From NCBI GenBank assembly GCA_007449985.2, contig VIIQ02000135.1:45001-109000 (forward strand): DNA of 64,000 nt, written 5' to 3'. Positions 24,930-35,881 of the stretch are shown in pieces; the first letter of the stretch is position 1; each line of letters starts with the position of its first letter. The DNA is from Desmodesmus armatus. Lineage: Eukaryota; Chlorophyta; Chlorophyceae; Sphaeropleales; Scenedesmaceae. The position numbers and the translations under genes were made by a program. The notes below the pieces were generated by a model. That model was not told where the DNA came from, did no database searches, and saw only the letters and a program-made list of their open reading frames with translations.

Positions 24930-27900
24930 TGTGGGGGGGGGGGGGGCAGCCAGCCCCAGGCAGGGAGGGGGGGGGGGGAGGATAAGCAGGAAGACCAGCT
25001 GCGCAACCCTCCCAGTTGCCTGCTGCTGTAAGTTGAGCAGGGCTGGCAGCCAAACAAGCATTCGTATTGGGAAAATGGGGGGAGGGGGCATCAGATACAG
25101 GCTGGCTGTGCAGGAGATGCTGACTTCTGCTGCGGCATCGGCCGCCTGCTGCTGTACGGTGAGCGGGGGGGGGGGGGGCATCAGTGAGGCTGTTAGGGGT
25201 GGACTGCTGGGGGATGGGGGGGGGGTGCTTGCCACATGCATCTGATTACGGCTGCTGCAAGTTCTGCAGCAGGTACCCTCATCAGGCCCAAGCACTTATC
25301 AAATGGCCAGCCTCTTCCCTGCAAAGGCGAGAGGCTGGCCATTTGATTAGTGCTGAGGCCTGATAAGGGTACCTGCTGCTGTACGGTCAGCAAGACTTCG
25401 TGCTGGCAGTCAAACACGGGGGCGGTGGGTGGGGGGTGGGGTGGGTTGGGGGCTCCAGCAACAAGAGCGGCTCTCCACAGTACTTTGGCAACGCGATTTG
25501 CATTGGGGCATGCTGCAGTGCGGCAAGCAGGGCCAGCAGCCAAACGGACTGGGTAATTGACAGCCCCCCCCCCCCCTTCCCTTCTTCCTGCTGCAACTGG
25601 GGCTCTATCAGAGCACCCTCTGTTGCAAGTTTGACTCAAAACACATATATCCCAGCAACTTGGCAGATCTTTCAGTTACGGCTACTATATTGTGCTGACA
25701 GTGACTCGTGCAGATTGCATTGTGCTGTGCTGCCTGACACTGGTCTCACCCCTGTGCTGTCACGTGTTGTGTGCTGTGCCGTGCTGTGCCTTGCTGTGCT
25801 GTGCTCTGTGTCAACAATCAGACTAAGACAAGGTTGAGCTGGCCAACTGGCTATCATGCGCCACCCTGACCTCAAGCCTGTCATCTTTATGTGATGTGCT
25901 GTGTGTATAAGCCTGTGTTGTGCTTTGTGCCGTGCTATGCTGTGCCCCGCAGACTACGACAAGGTTGAGCTGGCCAACATGAACCGGCTGTTCTTCAGGC
26001 CTGAGCAGTGCGGCATGACCAAGACTGACGCAGCAGCACAAACCCTCAGTAAGTGACATTACACTTCTCAGTGGATGAGGGAGCAGCGGAGGGAGAGTGG
26101 GGCGGCAGGGGTGGAAAAGGGAGGGGCAGCAGTGTGGCATGGCCAAGACTGACGCAGCAGCACAAACCCTCAGTAAGTGACATTACACTTCTCAGTGGAT
26201 GAGGGAGCAGCGGAGGGAGAGTGGGGCGGCAGGGGTGGAAAAGGGAGGGGCAGCAGTGTGGCATGGCCAAGACTGACGCAGCAGCACAAACCCTCAGTAA
26301 GTGACATTACACTTCTCAGTGGATGAGGGAGCAGCGGAGGGAGAGTGGGGCGGCAGGGGTGGAAAAGGGAGGGGCAGCAGTGTGGCATGGCCAAGACTGA
26401 CGCAGCAGCACAAACCCTCAGTAAGTGACATTACACTTCTCAGTGGATGAGGGAGCAGCGGAGGGAGAGTGGGGCGGCAGGGGTGGAAAAGGGAGGGGCA
26501 GCAGTGTGGCATGGCCAAGACTGACGCAGCAGCACAAACCCTCAGTAAGTGACATTACACTTCTCAGTGGATGAGGGAGCAGCGGAGGGAGAGTGGGGCG
26601 GCAGGGGTGGAAAAGGGAGGGGCAGCAGTGTGGCATGGCCAAGACTGACGCAGCAGCACAAACCCTCAGTAAGTGACATTACACTTCTCAGTGGATGAGG
26701 GAGCAGCGGAGGGAGAGTGGGGCGGCAGGGGTGGAAAAGGGAGGGGCAGCAGTGTGGCATGGCCAAGACTGACGCAGCAGCACAAACCCTCAGTAAGTGA
26801 CTTTACACTTCTCAGTGGATGAGGGAGCAGCGGAGGGAGAGTGGGGCGGCAGGGGTGGAAAAGGGAGGGGCAGCAGTGTGGCATGGCCAAGACTGACGCA
26901 GCAGCACAAACCCTCAGTAAGTGACATTACACTTCTCAGTGGATGAGGGAGCAGCGGAGGGAGAGTGGGGCGGCAGGGGTGGAAAAGGGAGGGGCAGCAG
27001 TGTGGCATGGCCAAGACTGACGCAGCAGCACAAACCCTCAGTAAGTGACATTACACTTCTCAGTGGATGAGGGAGCAGCGGAGGGAGAGTGGGGCGGCAG
27101 GGGTGGAAAAGGGAGGGGCAGCAGTGTGGCATGGCCAAGACTGACGCAGCAGCACAAACCCTCAGTAAGTGACATTACACTTCTCAGTGGATGAGGGAGC
27201 AGCGGAGGGAGAGTGGGGCGGCAGGGGTGGAAAAGGGAGGGGCAGCAGTGTGGCATGGCCAAGACTGACGCAGCAGCACAAACCCTCAGTAAGTGACATT
27301 ACACTTCTCAGTGGATGAGGGAGCAGCGGAGGGAGAGTGGGGCGGCAGGGGTGGAAAAGGGAGGGGCAGCAGTGTGGCATGGCCAAGACTGACGCAGCAG
27401 CACAAACCCTCAGTAAGTGACATTACACTTCTCAGTGGATGAGGGAGCAGCGGAGGGAGAGTGGGGCGGCAGGGGTGGAAAAGGGAGGGGCAGCAGTGTG
27501 GCATGGCCAAGACTGACGCAGCAGCACAAACCCTCAGTAAGTGACTTTACACTTCTCAGTGGATGAGGGAGCAGCGGAGGGAGAGTGGGGGGGGGGGGGC
27601 GGTGCGGCATGACGAAGACGGATGCAGCAGCACAAACCCTCAGTAAGTGATGTCACACTTCTCAATAGATGAGGGCGGGACCCAGCAGGGGGGGGGGACA
27701 GGAGTGCGGCATGACAAAGAGATGACGCGGCAGCACAACCCTGAGTGAGTGACATCACATGTGCTTTGGATGAGGGAGGGAGCAGCGAAGGGAGGACAGG
27801 GGGGGGGGAGCAATGTGGCACGACCGAGACCAACACAGCAGCATGTACCCAGAGTATGTGACATCGTGTCCGTCAAAGGAAGGGGGTGGGAGGGACTTGC

Positions 27901-30900
27901 CATCCTGGGGTGTGTGTGTGTGTGGGGGGGGGGGTGCAGCATGACCAGACCGCCGAAGCAGCTGAGGCAGTGATGATGTGCTGGATACATGGTGAAAATG
28001 GGATATTTAGCTTGCACTGCATTGCTCTTGTGACCGATCGGGTCCAAACTACAGGCAAACTCAAGCCATGTGTGTATGGCTTGTTTTGTAGAGGAGCCAT
28101 CAGCCTTCAGCACGGCTAGCCCTTTGGCCATATGCCTGTGTGGTCAGTCCTTGGCTCCCCTTGCGATACTATCAGTGAACTGCACTACATCCACCAGGTT
28201 GCCACCCCCATCTTTCCTCCACCCCATGCTCCATCCTGTTTGCAGGTCACATCAACCCTGATGTCGTGATCGAGTCCTACACAATGAATATCACAACCGT
28301 CCAGGGCTTTGATGCTTTCAAGACCAGTGTGACAGAAAAGGAGGACCCCAGCAAGAGCAGGGTCGACCTCATACTGTCTTGCGTGGACAACTACGAGGCA
28401 CGCATCACAATCAACCAGGTGAGTCCCTGGGCTGCTGCCCCCCCCCCCTCTCCCCGCCACCTTCCCCCTTCTCAAAGCACCGCAAAACCGCCACCACCAC
28501 CAACATCCGGTATCTTACGCCGACTGAGGTCAGCATTGCTTAGCTTCCTTCAGCTGAGGTCCAGGCATGCAAGGGGCCTGTGTGACAGAAAAGGACGACC
28601 CCATCAGCGTGGATTTGATCCTGTCATGCGTGGACAACTATGAGGCACGCATCACAGTCAACCAGGTGGCAATGCAATAGACTGCAAGCCCCCCCCCCCC
28701 CCTCCCCCTCCTCCACCCTCACCATGCCCATTCAAGCAACCATCACAGCCACGAATTGGACAACTGTGGTGGGCATTGCTTTGTGATCAAGTTACCTTGG
28801 GGGCCAGCGTGACCGAGCAAGTCGACCCCAGCACGAGCAGGGTGGACCTCATGTGTGGACAAGTGTGGGGTTTGCATGCAATCAATGCCCCCCCCCCCTC
28901 TGCGCGCCCTGTTCCGTTCCATCCCCCACCATAGCAACTACCCCCATCACCACCACCAGCAATCACTGAGCAATCAACCAGGCCGTGGGTTTGGTTCACA
29001 TGGCTGCAGCACTCTGAGCCTTGGGATGCCTGGTCGGGGTGCACTCTTAGGGCAAGAACGTGGTCGGTTTGTTCAACCCTGTGCCTTGGTGGCTGGTTGG
29101 TGTGCAGGTGTGCCTGGAGCTCAACCAGACTTGGATGGAGTCAGGCGTGAGCGAGGATGCAGTGTCAGGACACATACAGGTAAGCGATGGGGGTAGTAGA
29201 CAGGTATCATGGGGGGGAGGGGGGGGGGCAGGGATGGCGTGGGGGGGGGGGATGTCAATCAGGCGACTGTGGAGGTTGTAGTGTACACGCCCCCACCACC
29301 ATCATGTGTTGTTGCTTCCACTGCTGTTCAGACCATCATGAAAGTGAGATGCACACTCCGCAGCCCATCCTTCGGCCCTGTACGTCTGGAATCGTTGCTG
29401 CTCAGCTGTTCCATCGGTTTGTCTGATCCCCCCGTTCTTGTTGTGCAGACCATCATCCCTGGTGAGACTGCGTGCTTCCAGTGTGTGCCCCCACTAGTGG
29501 TGGCCAGTGGCATTGATGAGCGCACCCTCAAGCGTGAGGGAGTGTGCGCAGCCAGCCTGCCAACAACCATGGGTGAGTTTATTTTGGCAGGGTGGTGGTG
29601 GCAGGGGATGGGATAGGGGGTTGCTGGGTGCGTGGCAAAGGATGAGGATTGTGTTGTACTCGGGCTGTGGAGACGAAGCAACTAAATCTCACTCCAAGGA
29701 CGTGGGGTGGAATCCAATGTCAATCAGAAGGTTCCCCACTGGTGGTGGCCAGTGGCATGAATGAGCGCACCCTCAAGCGCGAGGGAGTGTGTGCGGCCAG
29801 CCTGCCAACAACCATGGGTGAGAGAGTGCTTGGTTTGGGGGGGTGTTGCTGGCACAGGGTGGGAGGGGGGGGGGGGGTGATTGCTGGGTGCGTGGTAAGT
29901 GATGAGGGTTCTGTATGTTCAGATGGTGCAAGGAAGTGGGGTGAGATCCGATGTGAAATGAGATGGGTTCTCACTAGTGATGGCAAGCGGCATTGACGAG
30001 CGCACCCTCAAGCGCGAGGGAGTGTGTGCAGCCAGCCTGCCAACAACCATGGGTGAGAAAGGGTATGGGTTTGGGGGGGGGGGGTGGATACGGGGAAATT
30101 GCTGGGTGGGAGGGGGCTCCCCTTAGTAGGTTTTGGAGAGAGGTGGCGCAGCATACTACGCAGAGGGTGTGAACTTTCAGCCCTGCAGCCAGTAACCTGT
30201 GGGACGGCACATGCACCTTGGTAAAGGGATTATTCTGTGCAGGGCAGAGCACGAGGCAGGGCTGTTAGCGGCATCATTGAATGCGCAGCGCGTCAGGGGG
30301 ATGGTTTGTGGATGATTTGTGCTGCTGTCTCATGATGGCAGTGTGTGATATCTCAGGTGCAGATGTTTTGCAAGCCTGTTGCGCAAGCGTCAAACCACAG
30401 TCCCCCATATGCAACCTTACAACAACACATCAGCCTGTGCGGCTTCTGCTGAGGTTGTGCTGTCATGTTTGGGTGCAGGTATCGTGGCTGGCCTGCTGGT
30501 GCAGAACACGCTCAAGTACCTGCTGCACTTCGGCACTGTCAGCAAATACTTGGGTTACAACAGGTGGGCTGGTCCAGGGAGGTTGTTTCAGCCCTGCATC
30601 TTGAACTTGCAGTATCCTAGCCAAGCTCTCAGGATGACTGACTTCAGCATGCATCGTCAGCATCACCCATCTTCACGCAGCATGTCCTATGTACGTAATG
30701 TATTGGTAGCAACACAGCATGCAGACTGGATGAAATCGCCGTTGCCCCCATTATGTTGTTGTAATCGTTGTCACTGTCTGGTTTGATCTATTACCCCCCC
30801 CCCCCCGCCCGCCCTGCAGCTTGAAGGACTTCTTCCCCACCATGGACATCAAGCCCAACATCACCTGCTGCAACTCACGCTGCATCAAGGCACAGGAGGT

Positions 30901-31512
30901 GTACCAGGTGAGACACAGGGAACACAGGGGCGGCAATTGATGTGGCATGTGTATGTGCTAGGTGTACATGTCGTGTATGGTGTGCTGTGCTTATGTAGGC
31001 AGGGGACCACCGGGGCAGAGGTTCAGTCAATTGTGTGTGGCGACCTGGATATGGTGTGCTTTTGATATTTACATGCATGTGTACTCAGCCTTGCTGCCGT
31101 ATGGATGCTCAATACAATGGCCAGCACCCTCAGCACACAATTGCATCACCATGCCCATACCTGCTCCCCCCTCCCCACCGCTCCCTTCCACCCACAGGCT
31201 CGCGTCAACTCTCCAGAGGCAATTGCAGCAGCCAAGGCAGCAGCAGAGGCAGCCGCAGCAGCGGAGACCGCCCCCATGCACGAAGACAACGAGTGGGGCA
31301 TCGAGGTCTGCGCAGATGATGCGTCAGCAGCAGATGCCGCTGCGGCGGCTGGTGGCAGCAGTGCGGCGGCAGCAGAAGCGCTGCCGGAGGGGCTGCAATT
31401 CGATATGCCCACGTCTGGTGTGGATGCAGCTGTGCTGAAGGAGGAGGCGGTGCAGCCGACAGAGGCTAGCTTGGATGAGTTGACCAGCATGCTGAGCAGC
31501 TTGAACAAGTGA
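23248..31512 (+). CDS. UBA5: UBA5, E1-like activating enzyme for UFM1
   Basis: Ten exons chain in phase: 23248-23283, 24145-24426, 24775-24859, 25953-26048, 28246-28418, 29108-29179, 29449-29572, 30479-30563, 30820-30907, 31198-31512 (451 residues). The enzyme adenylates UFM1, forms a thioester with it and passes it to UFC1. Visible hallmarks: a coiled-coil-like N terminus; the nucleotide motif VGVGGVGS (about 110-117); [15 protein letters not shown]; the catalytic cysteine in [12 protein letters not shown] (about residue 281); zinc ligands CFQC and TCCNSRC; and the UFM1-binding motif [10 protein letters not shown]. The C terminus [10 protein letters not shown] matches the UFC1-binding end. 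An Ala-rich insert follows zinc ligand 2. The ATG at 23248 was chosen because it gives a short in-frame exon 1; an exon extending upstream is possible. Several introns contain partial copies of neighbouring exon boundaries. Confidence 0.93.
23401..24144 (+). repeat. Serial copies of the UBA5 exon 2 acceptor and exon start
   Basis: Acceptor-plus-exon-start copies begin at 23401 (degenerate), 23652, 23807 and 23965, before the real exon at 24145. Spacings are 251, 155, 158 and 180 bp. The 23652 and 23807 copies keep the frame for [20 protein letters not shown]. None has a following donor, so they can only act as competing acceptors or be ignored. Confidence 0.8.
24885..24928. repeat. (GT)n microsatellite with poly-G in a UBA5 intron
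   Basis: A run of GTGTGT followed by poly-G tracts begins 25 bases after the donor at 24860. Similar GT/poly-G runs follow other donors in this gene, for example near 24470-24490 and 27908-27932. Confidence 0.8.
25113..25160 (+). repeat. Intronic copy of UBA5 exon 3 end and donor
   Basis: The plus strand repeats GAGATGCTGAC...CGGCCGCCTGCTGCTGTACG|GTGAG, the last part of the exon ending at 24859, about 300 bp into the intron. It carries a deletion that breaks the frame but keeps the donor. A further remnant (CCTGCTGCTGTACG|GTCAGC) lies at 25372-25390. Confidence 0.7.
25266..25379. repeat. Long intronic inverted repeat (hairpin)
   Basis: Arms 25266-25315 and 25330-25379 (50 bp each) are nearly perfect reverse complements around a 14-bp loop, for example GGTACCCTCATCAGGCC against GGCCTGATAAGGGTACC. 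The right arm ends in the CTGCTGCTGTACGGT exon-end remnant. Confidence 0.85.
26005..27860 (+). repeat. 124-bp tandem array of UBA5 exon-4 end plus 5' splice site
   Basis: The unit starts within the coding end of the real exon ([14 protein letters not shown]), includes the donor A|GTAAGTGAC and 70-80 bp of intron. Donors occur at 26049 (real) and then every 124 bp to 27537: thirteen near-identical donors. Three degenerate ones follow at 27643, 27745 and 27854. The intronic copies carry GCATGGCC in place of GCATGACC. Each copy meets an in-frame stop right after its donor (AGT AAG TGA). The units are almost identical, so the expansion is recent or homogenised. Confidence 0.97.
28575..28865 (+). 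repeat. Two intronic copies of the UBA5 exon 5 end
   Basis: Copy one (about 28578-28665) repeats the sequence for SVTEKxDP...[15 protein letters not shown] and ends CAACCAG|GTGGC. Copy two (about 28805-28860) repeats the [16 protein letters not shown] part and then breaks off. The real exon ends at 28418. Confidence 0.75.
29737..30053 (+). repeat. Two intronic copies of the UBA5 catalytic-cysteine exon end
   Basis: Copies at about 29737-29818 and 29977-30053 repeat the last part of exon 7, including [14 protein letters not shown] and the GTGAG donor. Both keep an open frame, so the catalytic-cysteine motif is present three times in genomic DNA. Acceptor-like AG sites before them are weak. 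Confidence 0.85.
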
Positions 31513-31554
31513 AAGTGCGGTGTTTGGAAGCAGCCAAAGCATCTGGCAGCATAA

Positions 31555-31630
31555 TGTTTTGGTTGGTTGCGGTGCGGCTGACAAAGGCTAGGAGTTGATC
31601 AAGCATGCTCAGCAGCCTCAACAAGTGACA
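31555..31630 (+). repeat. Copy of the UBA5 C-terminal coding end in the 3' untranslated region
   Basis: GCGGTGCGGCTGACAAAGGC...AGCATGCTCAGCAGCCTCAACAAGTGA repeats the last coding segment (31447-31512) about 116 bp downstream, including the stop codon. Confidence 0.75.
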
Positions 31631-31817
31631 GGGCGGGTGCTGTGTGATGCAGCAACATGCTTCACTGACGGGATATGTTGATGTGGTGCCTTGTGGGGCG
31701 TTTTTGATGTTCGGCTGAGCAAGGCAATTGTGTCAAACACACCCGGCCTGGTTCAACCAGTGTTGTTGATGTTCTTTGTTGAACAATGTGGTGCGCTTGT
31801 GCTGGTCATGTGAGAGA

Positions 31818-31822
31818 TGTAA
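31818..31822 (+). terminator. Candidate TGTAA polyadenylation signal of UBA5
   Basis: TGTAA is the usual green-algal nuclear polyadenylation signal. This copy lies about 306 bp after the UBA5 stop codon; another at 32132-32136 is an alternative. Confidence 0.3.
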
Positions 31823-32139
31823 GTGAAAGACGCTGAATGGGTTCGGTGTTGACATGTTCATTGACCGTATGCTTGCTTCCTTGACAACGGGCACTGCACT
31901 CAGTGAGGGTGTGACTGTTGTGTTTCTGGTGCATGCGTGAATCAGTGATACTACGGCTGTGCGTCTGTCTGGATTTTGGATTTTGAATTGGATCATTGCC
32001 CCAACAATACACAAGGTAGTATGTCGCTAGTCTCTTGGGGTGCCTAGATTGCCAGCATCTGTCAAATCATTTCAATGGTGTCCCCAACCCTCCACAACAT
32101 ATAAGCAATTCGCATGTGAAGACCACTTTTGTGTAACGA

Positions 32140-34354
32140 TTGGTGTTTGTCAATAATAGCGATTGTTATTGAGCAACAGCTTGAAGTCCAGTCAGTGTCA
32201 ACACACATCTCTGCAGCTCAGACATTGTTCCAGAAACACAGGACAATTGGTGCCGGATCCTACTGCTGCCAACAAGACCCCAGAGCCAAAATACACGTCA
32301 GCAATCCTGCTTCAGCAGGAGCCAGCTTCCGAAGACAAAGCAGCTGGTGAAAACAAATCCATCCGACAACTAAAACGTCAACATGCATGATGCAAATCAA
32401 CTGCAGTTGCCACCGTGGCAGTGACTGAATGCTCCCGCACGATGCTGGCTTGGTAACCCAGTGACTAGATGTGGTATTGCAACGACCTCGTAAGAGGAAG
32501 TTGCTTAGGAGGCATACAGGCTCCCCCCTCCCCCCCGCAGGGGGAGGGCAGGTCAATACGGGTTAGGAAACGGCCGTAGGCAGACTAGCTGTGGTTCATG
32601 CTGACGTTGATATGTTGACAAACAGTAAAACGCTTTGCTATTACGGCGCCGTGGCTTACAGCGCTAGATTAAACTTGAACCCAGCAGCTCCGAGGGGCAA
32701 ACGCAATTCTGCTCATGATTTAGCGATCACGTTGGTTCTTGAAGAACCGTTCTTCATTCTGTTTCAGCTCTCCGTGAATCCTGAGCGGGGCTAGTTGCGT
32801 GTATACAGAAACACCGATATGTCTCTGCAGCTACTGTGAGTTTCGTCATGGGGGCGCCTCAATAAGGTGTGTCGGTATGGGCGGAAGGCATTGGTACCAA
32901 TTGCGTTTGCGTTCGTGTACATGGGGGCAGCGACAGTTGCTGGTCCCCGAACAGGTGACTAACCTGCAGGTGCCAGCAGGTGCAAACGCGTAGTCCCAAG
33001 CATTGATGTGGCAGTTCCATATTGCTGTCGGATGCGTGTCTCATGCATGGTAGCCATGCTACCCTCCCCGCATCCAGCCTCCGGGCAGCCCCGCTTAATG
33101 TCACCTAGACGTTTACGTGACAACAGCTACCCCCGCATGTTACCGCGATCATTGCATCAGGAGAGGTCATCTGCTCGTCAGGAAGCCAGACGACCCGACA
33201 GCTGCACTTAGACACCTGGCATCAGTGCCGCATCGATGCAACACAGCCAGCGTAGGCAGCATGCGGCAGCCTGCCTACAGACAACTGTTGCCCATGCAGC
33301 AGCATGCTTGGTGTGAGTGCAAACTGCTGCAGGTATGCAGCAACGCTGCATGCCTGCGCAAGTTAAACGTTGCTGCACCATCAAGAGCACTCAGCGACAG
33401 GGACACCAGCAGCAGCAGCAACAAGCACACTCGGAAGACAGTGATAGCAGGACAGTCTGTATGCAAGGAGGGGGGGGGTCAGGGGGGGGGGTGCTTGTCA
33501 TGATATGGCGCAAGGCGTTTTGCACAGCCACGGTACAGGGGTGCCACATACCCATAAAAAGCCGAGGTCGTTGCAGTACTGACGCCAGCCGGGCGTTAGA
33601 CGTTCTATTGTGTTACCATGTCAATCAGGCAGTTGCTACCGTAGCCCTTGGGCCACTTGGGCCTGTTGCCAAACGTTCCTATGATGCTTGCAACTCCCTC
33701 AATTTTGTCACATGAAACGTCACAAAAGGTGCCTGCAGATGCCTCCCCAACCAAGTCTGTCCGCAGCAGCACGTTGTGCACCGACATGTCAATCGTTGGC
33801 ATGCGATGACATTGGCCCTGCTGCTGCATAGGGACATTGCTGCAGTCGTGCATGCACATATGTGCCAGGTGATGCATCACTGGCACTTTTCCTCGCCTTT
33901 CATTGTGCGGCATTTGCTGCTTGTCTCAGCTGCTTGAAATGCTGCCACACAAGGGGCCACACAGAGCCAGCCTCGCCCTCGGGAGCCTCAACCTGGCATA
34001 CAACAGCACGAAGCAGGAACAAAAACCGTCGTGAGCCATACTGTGATCCTCACATTGATTGAATTACGACCCCGGGGGTGGCACAGCAAAGACACACGGG
34101 TTGGACAAGCAGCAGGTTCCTGCTACCACAGCTGCGTCAGCTCACACAACACAACTGCAGTGCTTGCTAGAGGATTCAATTCATGGCATGACACTCAGCA
34201 CAAGAATTCAATTGATTGAGCATGATTGAGCATGGTTGCCTGTTGAGCATCAGTGACCAACACATCACACTGTCATACTGAGCTGAGCTGAGCAATACTG
34301 GCGCTCACAAACGCTGCCAATGCTTGGGCGACCGCCACTCACCTGAAGCCTGGC
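32140..34354. other. Intergenic stretch between UBA5 and the F-box/LRR pair
   Basis: No recognisable gene on either strand. It contains poly-C/poly-G pockets near 32521-32546 and 33470-33490 and no clear repeats shared with the rest of the window. Confidence 0.35.
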
Positions 34355-35881
34355 TTAATCATCATGCATGGAGCGTTTCACGCCCAGGGACTGTAGTTGC
34401 TGCAGCTGTGTGAGCTTCAGCACATTGTTGATGCGGCAGGAGGTGAACAACGTCAAACCCTTTGATGCTGTGAGGTGCGTGAGCGCTTCAATTTCTTCCA
34501 TGGGCTCCCTACCAGGCCCAAACGTCGACGTCATCCAATTCCATCCAGCATGCGGCAGCCCAACCGCAAGCTGACGCAGGCCGGTCAAGCCCGCCAGACC
34601 TTCCAGTTGCTGAGGCATGCACTGTGCACTAACTGACAGCTCGCGCAGAGCAGGGCAGCAGTTGACAATCCGGGAGACATCAGGCCGCCACGTGTAAGGT
34701 GTGTAACTTTCTGGGGTGTCTTTCCCTTGCGTGACGTCCATCAGGACATGGAGGCTTGGTAGCTGCCGCCCAGCAGGCATCATGTACTGCCATGCTTCTC
34801 CTGGCAGAGGGTCCTTGGCTGACACCTCTAGGTGCTGCAGCCGACTGCTGACTGTCAGCGCTGAGTATGCTGTTGTTGCTGCTGGGTCCAGTATGTGCCG
34901 CCCCCTCAGTAGCACACATAGGTGTGTCAACTGGGTAAGAGGTTGCAGCTCCGAGAGGCCTTCAGCAACCCCGCTTGAGCGCCCACACCGACCAATCCAC
35001 ACCTTAAGGTGCTGCAGCTGAGTCATGTCCGCCATTGTTGCAGCTAGCACTGGCAGGTACTCAAGACGCGGCCCGTCAAGCTGCAGGTGTGTAACGTGCT
35101 GCATGCTTTCCACTGGCAGCACTGCTGATTCAATCGGCAGCGCAGTGTTTCCCCACGGCCAATTTGCTTGGGAAGGCACAGGCAGTGCACACAATGACAG
35201 CTGCAGAACCTGCAGGTCTGGCAGTTGCTGCAAGCCCTGCACCAGCTGCACTCCCTCTGCGCGGTCAAGGACCATGCGCCCGACCTCGAAGAAGGTGAGC
35301 TTGGGAAGGTGATTCAGCACCTGAGGTTCAAATGTGCAAGAGCTCCATTGCGTGTCTCTGAAGGTGACACCGTTCAGACTGAGGTGGTGTAGGGCCGATA
35401 GCTTAGCTAGTGCCGCATACATGTCACGCTCTTCACCCAGTAGAGGGCAGTCGTACAACAACAGTTTGGTGAGGTACTGCGCTCCATGCGAGATTCCCCC
35501 ATTGAGGCTGCCATTGCTGTCATTGCTGAGGTGAAGGCCTGCAAGGTCGAGCACGGCGCCCGCGAGGTCAAGGGTGTGGAGCTGCAAGCCTGGTGGGAGC
35601 TGAGAGACAGCTGGCAGCTGCATGCCTCTTGCCCAAGGTACCTCAAGAGCTGTAACCTCACAGTTGTGGTTGGATAGATACACCATCAGGCTCTCAAGCT
35701 GCAGTTCGTCGCTGAGTGGGGTGCTGATGCTGCTGAGTGCTGCTGCTGCTGCCTGGTGCAGCCTGCTGTGTGCCCTGGCAGCACTGAGCAGCGTGCGCTG
35801 GTCGTTGGCACAGCAGCGCAGCACTGCCAGCAGGCACGGGTCTGGCAAGTCGAGCAGCGGGCAAACCTCGGCTTCATCCAT
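34355..35881 (-). CDS. F-box/leucine-rich-repeat protein, minus-strand paralog
   Basis: 508 residues from the ATG at 35881-35879, placed just after a strong acceptor-like run (TTTTTCTTTTTGACATTCAG), to TAA at 34357-34355. Residues about 5-50 form an F-box-like segment (LLDLPDPCLLAVLRCC, then RTLLSAARAHSRLHQAA). The rest is leucine-rich repeats with L-x-x-L-x-L spacing (LPKLTFFEVGRMVL, LPDLQVLQLSLCAL, MTQLQHLKVWIG, LTGLRQLAVGL). Such proteins usually recruit substrates to SCF ubiquitin ligases, here probably through the repeat surface. A GCTTCAG|GTGAG donor lies just after the stop, at the place where the paralog also has one, so an alternative spliced 3' end is possible. It is head-to-head with its paralog at 36692. 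Confidence 0.75.
   Translation of the reverse strand: MDEAEVCPLLDLPDPCLLAVLRCCANDQRTLLSAARAHSRLHQAAAAALSSISTPLSDELQLESLMVYLSNHNCEVTALEVPWARGMQLPAVSQLPPGLQLHTLDLAGAVLDLAGLHLSNDSNGSLNGGISHGAQYLTKLLLYDCPLLGEERDMYAALAKLSALHHLSLNGVTFRDTQWSSCTFEPQVLNHLPKLTFFEVGRMVLDRAEGVQLVQGLQQLPDLQVLQLSLCALPVPSQANWPWGNTALPIESAVLPVESMQHVTHLQLDGPRLEYLPVLAATMADMTQLQHLKVWIGRCGRSSGVAEGLSELQPLTQLTHLCVLLRGRHILDPAATTAYSALTVSSRLQHLEVSAKDPLPGEAWQYMMPAGRQLPSLHVLMDVTQGKDTPESYTPYTWRPDVSRIVNCCPALRELSVSAQCMPQQLEGLAGLTGLRQLAVGLPHAGWNWMTSTFGPGREPMEEIEALTHLTASKGLTLFTSCRINNVLKLTQLQQLQSLGVKRSMHDD

Noticed and set aside
26046..27610. A ladder of identical 74-codon minus-strand open frames spaced 124 bp apart
   Set aside because: They are a by-product of the tandem array read antisense to the UBA5 intron. 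Composition is Pro/Leu low-complexity and there is no independent start or splice evidence.
29737..30053. Extra UBA5 exons carrying second and third catalytic cysteines
   Set aside because: The copies keep frame and donor but lack convincing acceptors, and inclusion would duplicate part of a compact enzyme fold.
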